Positions 63,843 to 64,000 of a DNA stretch of 64,000 bases are shown in pieces. The stretch is taken from the NCBI GenBank assembly GCA_009746045.1, contig RPFO01000102.1:2654534-2718533 (forward strand), in the 5' to 3' direction. Below the pieces are notes generated by a model. That model searched no databases, had not been told where the DNA came from, and worked only from the letters and a program-made list of their open reading frames with translations. The translations under genes and the position numbers were made by a program. Positions within the stretch are counted from its first letter, which is position 1, and every line of letters starts with the position of its first letter. The stretch comes from Mesostigma viride. Taxonomy: Eukaryota > Streptophyta > Mesostigmatophyceae > Mesostigmatales > Mesostigmataceae.

Positions 63843-64000
63843 CTGTGCATGTTTTTTTTGGTGGGGACAGCCCATTGAAGCATACAGACACCAGAGTCAG
63901 GATTAGATGGCCAGCCATGGAATGGGACAAGAATGCAGCGAGACAGCTAGAATCTACTTGATGGACGATGACGCATGCCAGGCTGGTTTTTTCTTGCACC
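63843..64000. other. Sirtuin intron continuing past the window edge
   Basis: It is T-rich before the acceptor in the minus sense (CCAAAAAAAACATGCACAG). The sense frame stays open here by chance, and I see no Sir2 motif in it. Confidence 0.5.

Overview
The window is nuclear DNA of a eukaryote. It has intron-rich genes with GT-AG junctions, GC-rich exons full of disordered low-complexity protein, abundant simple repeats and many retroelements with target-site duplications. A single-celled alga, most plausibly a green alga, fits best: a hybrid histidine kinase, copia elements and LINEs with a C-terminal restriction-like endonuclease occur together. No marker fixes the taxon, so this is inference.

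Layout. Positions 1-11.4 kb hold nested mobile elements: a decayed Ty1/copia element interrupted by a 5'-inverted SINE and by a 1.7 kb TTAA-flanked inverted-repeat element, then two LINE ORF1 units head to head, SINE pieces and a large fold-back hairpin. Positions 11.4-14.3 kb show no convincing gene. Positions 14.3-44.2 kb (+) carry one giant gene, assembled here from about 20 exons whose phases mostly agree: a PAS-PAS-histidine kinase-ATPase-REC-REC-REC hybrid sensor kinase of roughly 3,400 residues. Only its third receiver keeps all catalytic residues. Its introns are packed with minisatellites, SINEs and apparent duplications of exon edges. Positions 44.2-57.6 kb are again mobile-element territory: an ORF1 fragment, then a head-to-tail chain of restriction-like-endonuclease LINE copies joined at their (TA)n tails, an opposing chain of 3' fragments, and a second complete ORF1-only unit. 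Positions 57.6-63.8 kb (-) carry the 3' part of a sirtuin gene (Sir2 family). A loop between its two zinc-binding cysteine pairs holds an insertion of about 430 residues; its 5' exons lie beyond the right edge.

The kinase and the sirtuin converge on the central repeat block. Nothing in the sequence links them functionally. Both share one architecture: very long disordered insertions inside conserved folded domains, and introns with G-rich sequence near donors and C/T-rich repeats before acceptors. All splice sites are read by eye from phase, GT/AG and domain continuity; no transcript evidence was available.
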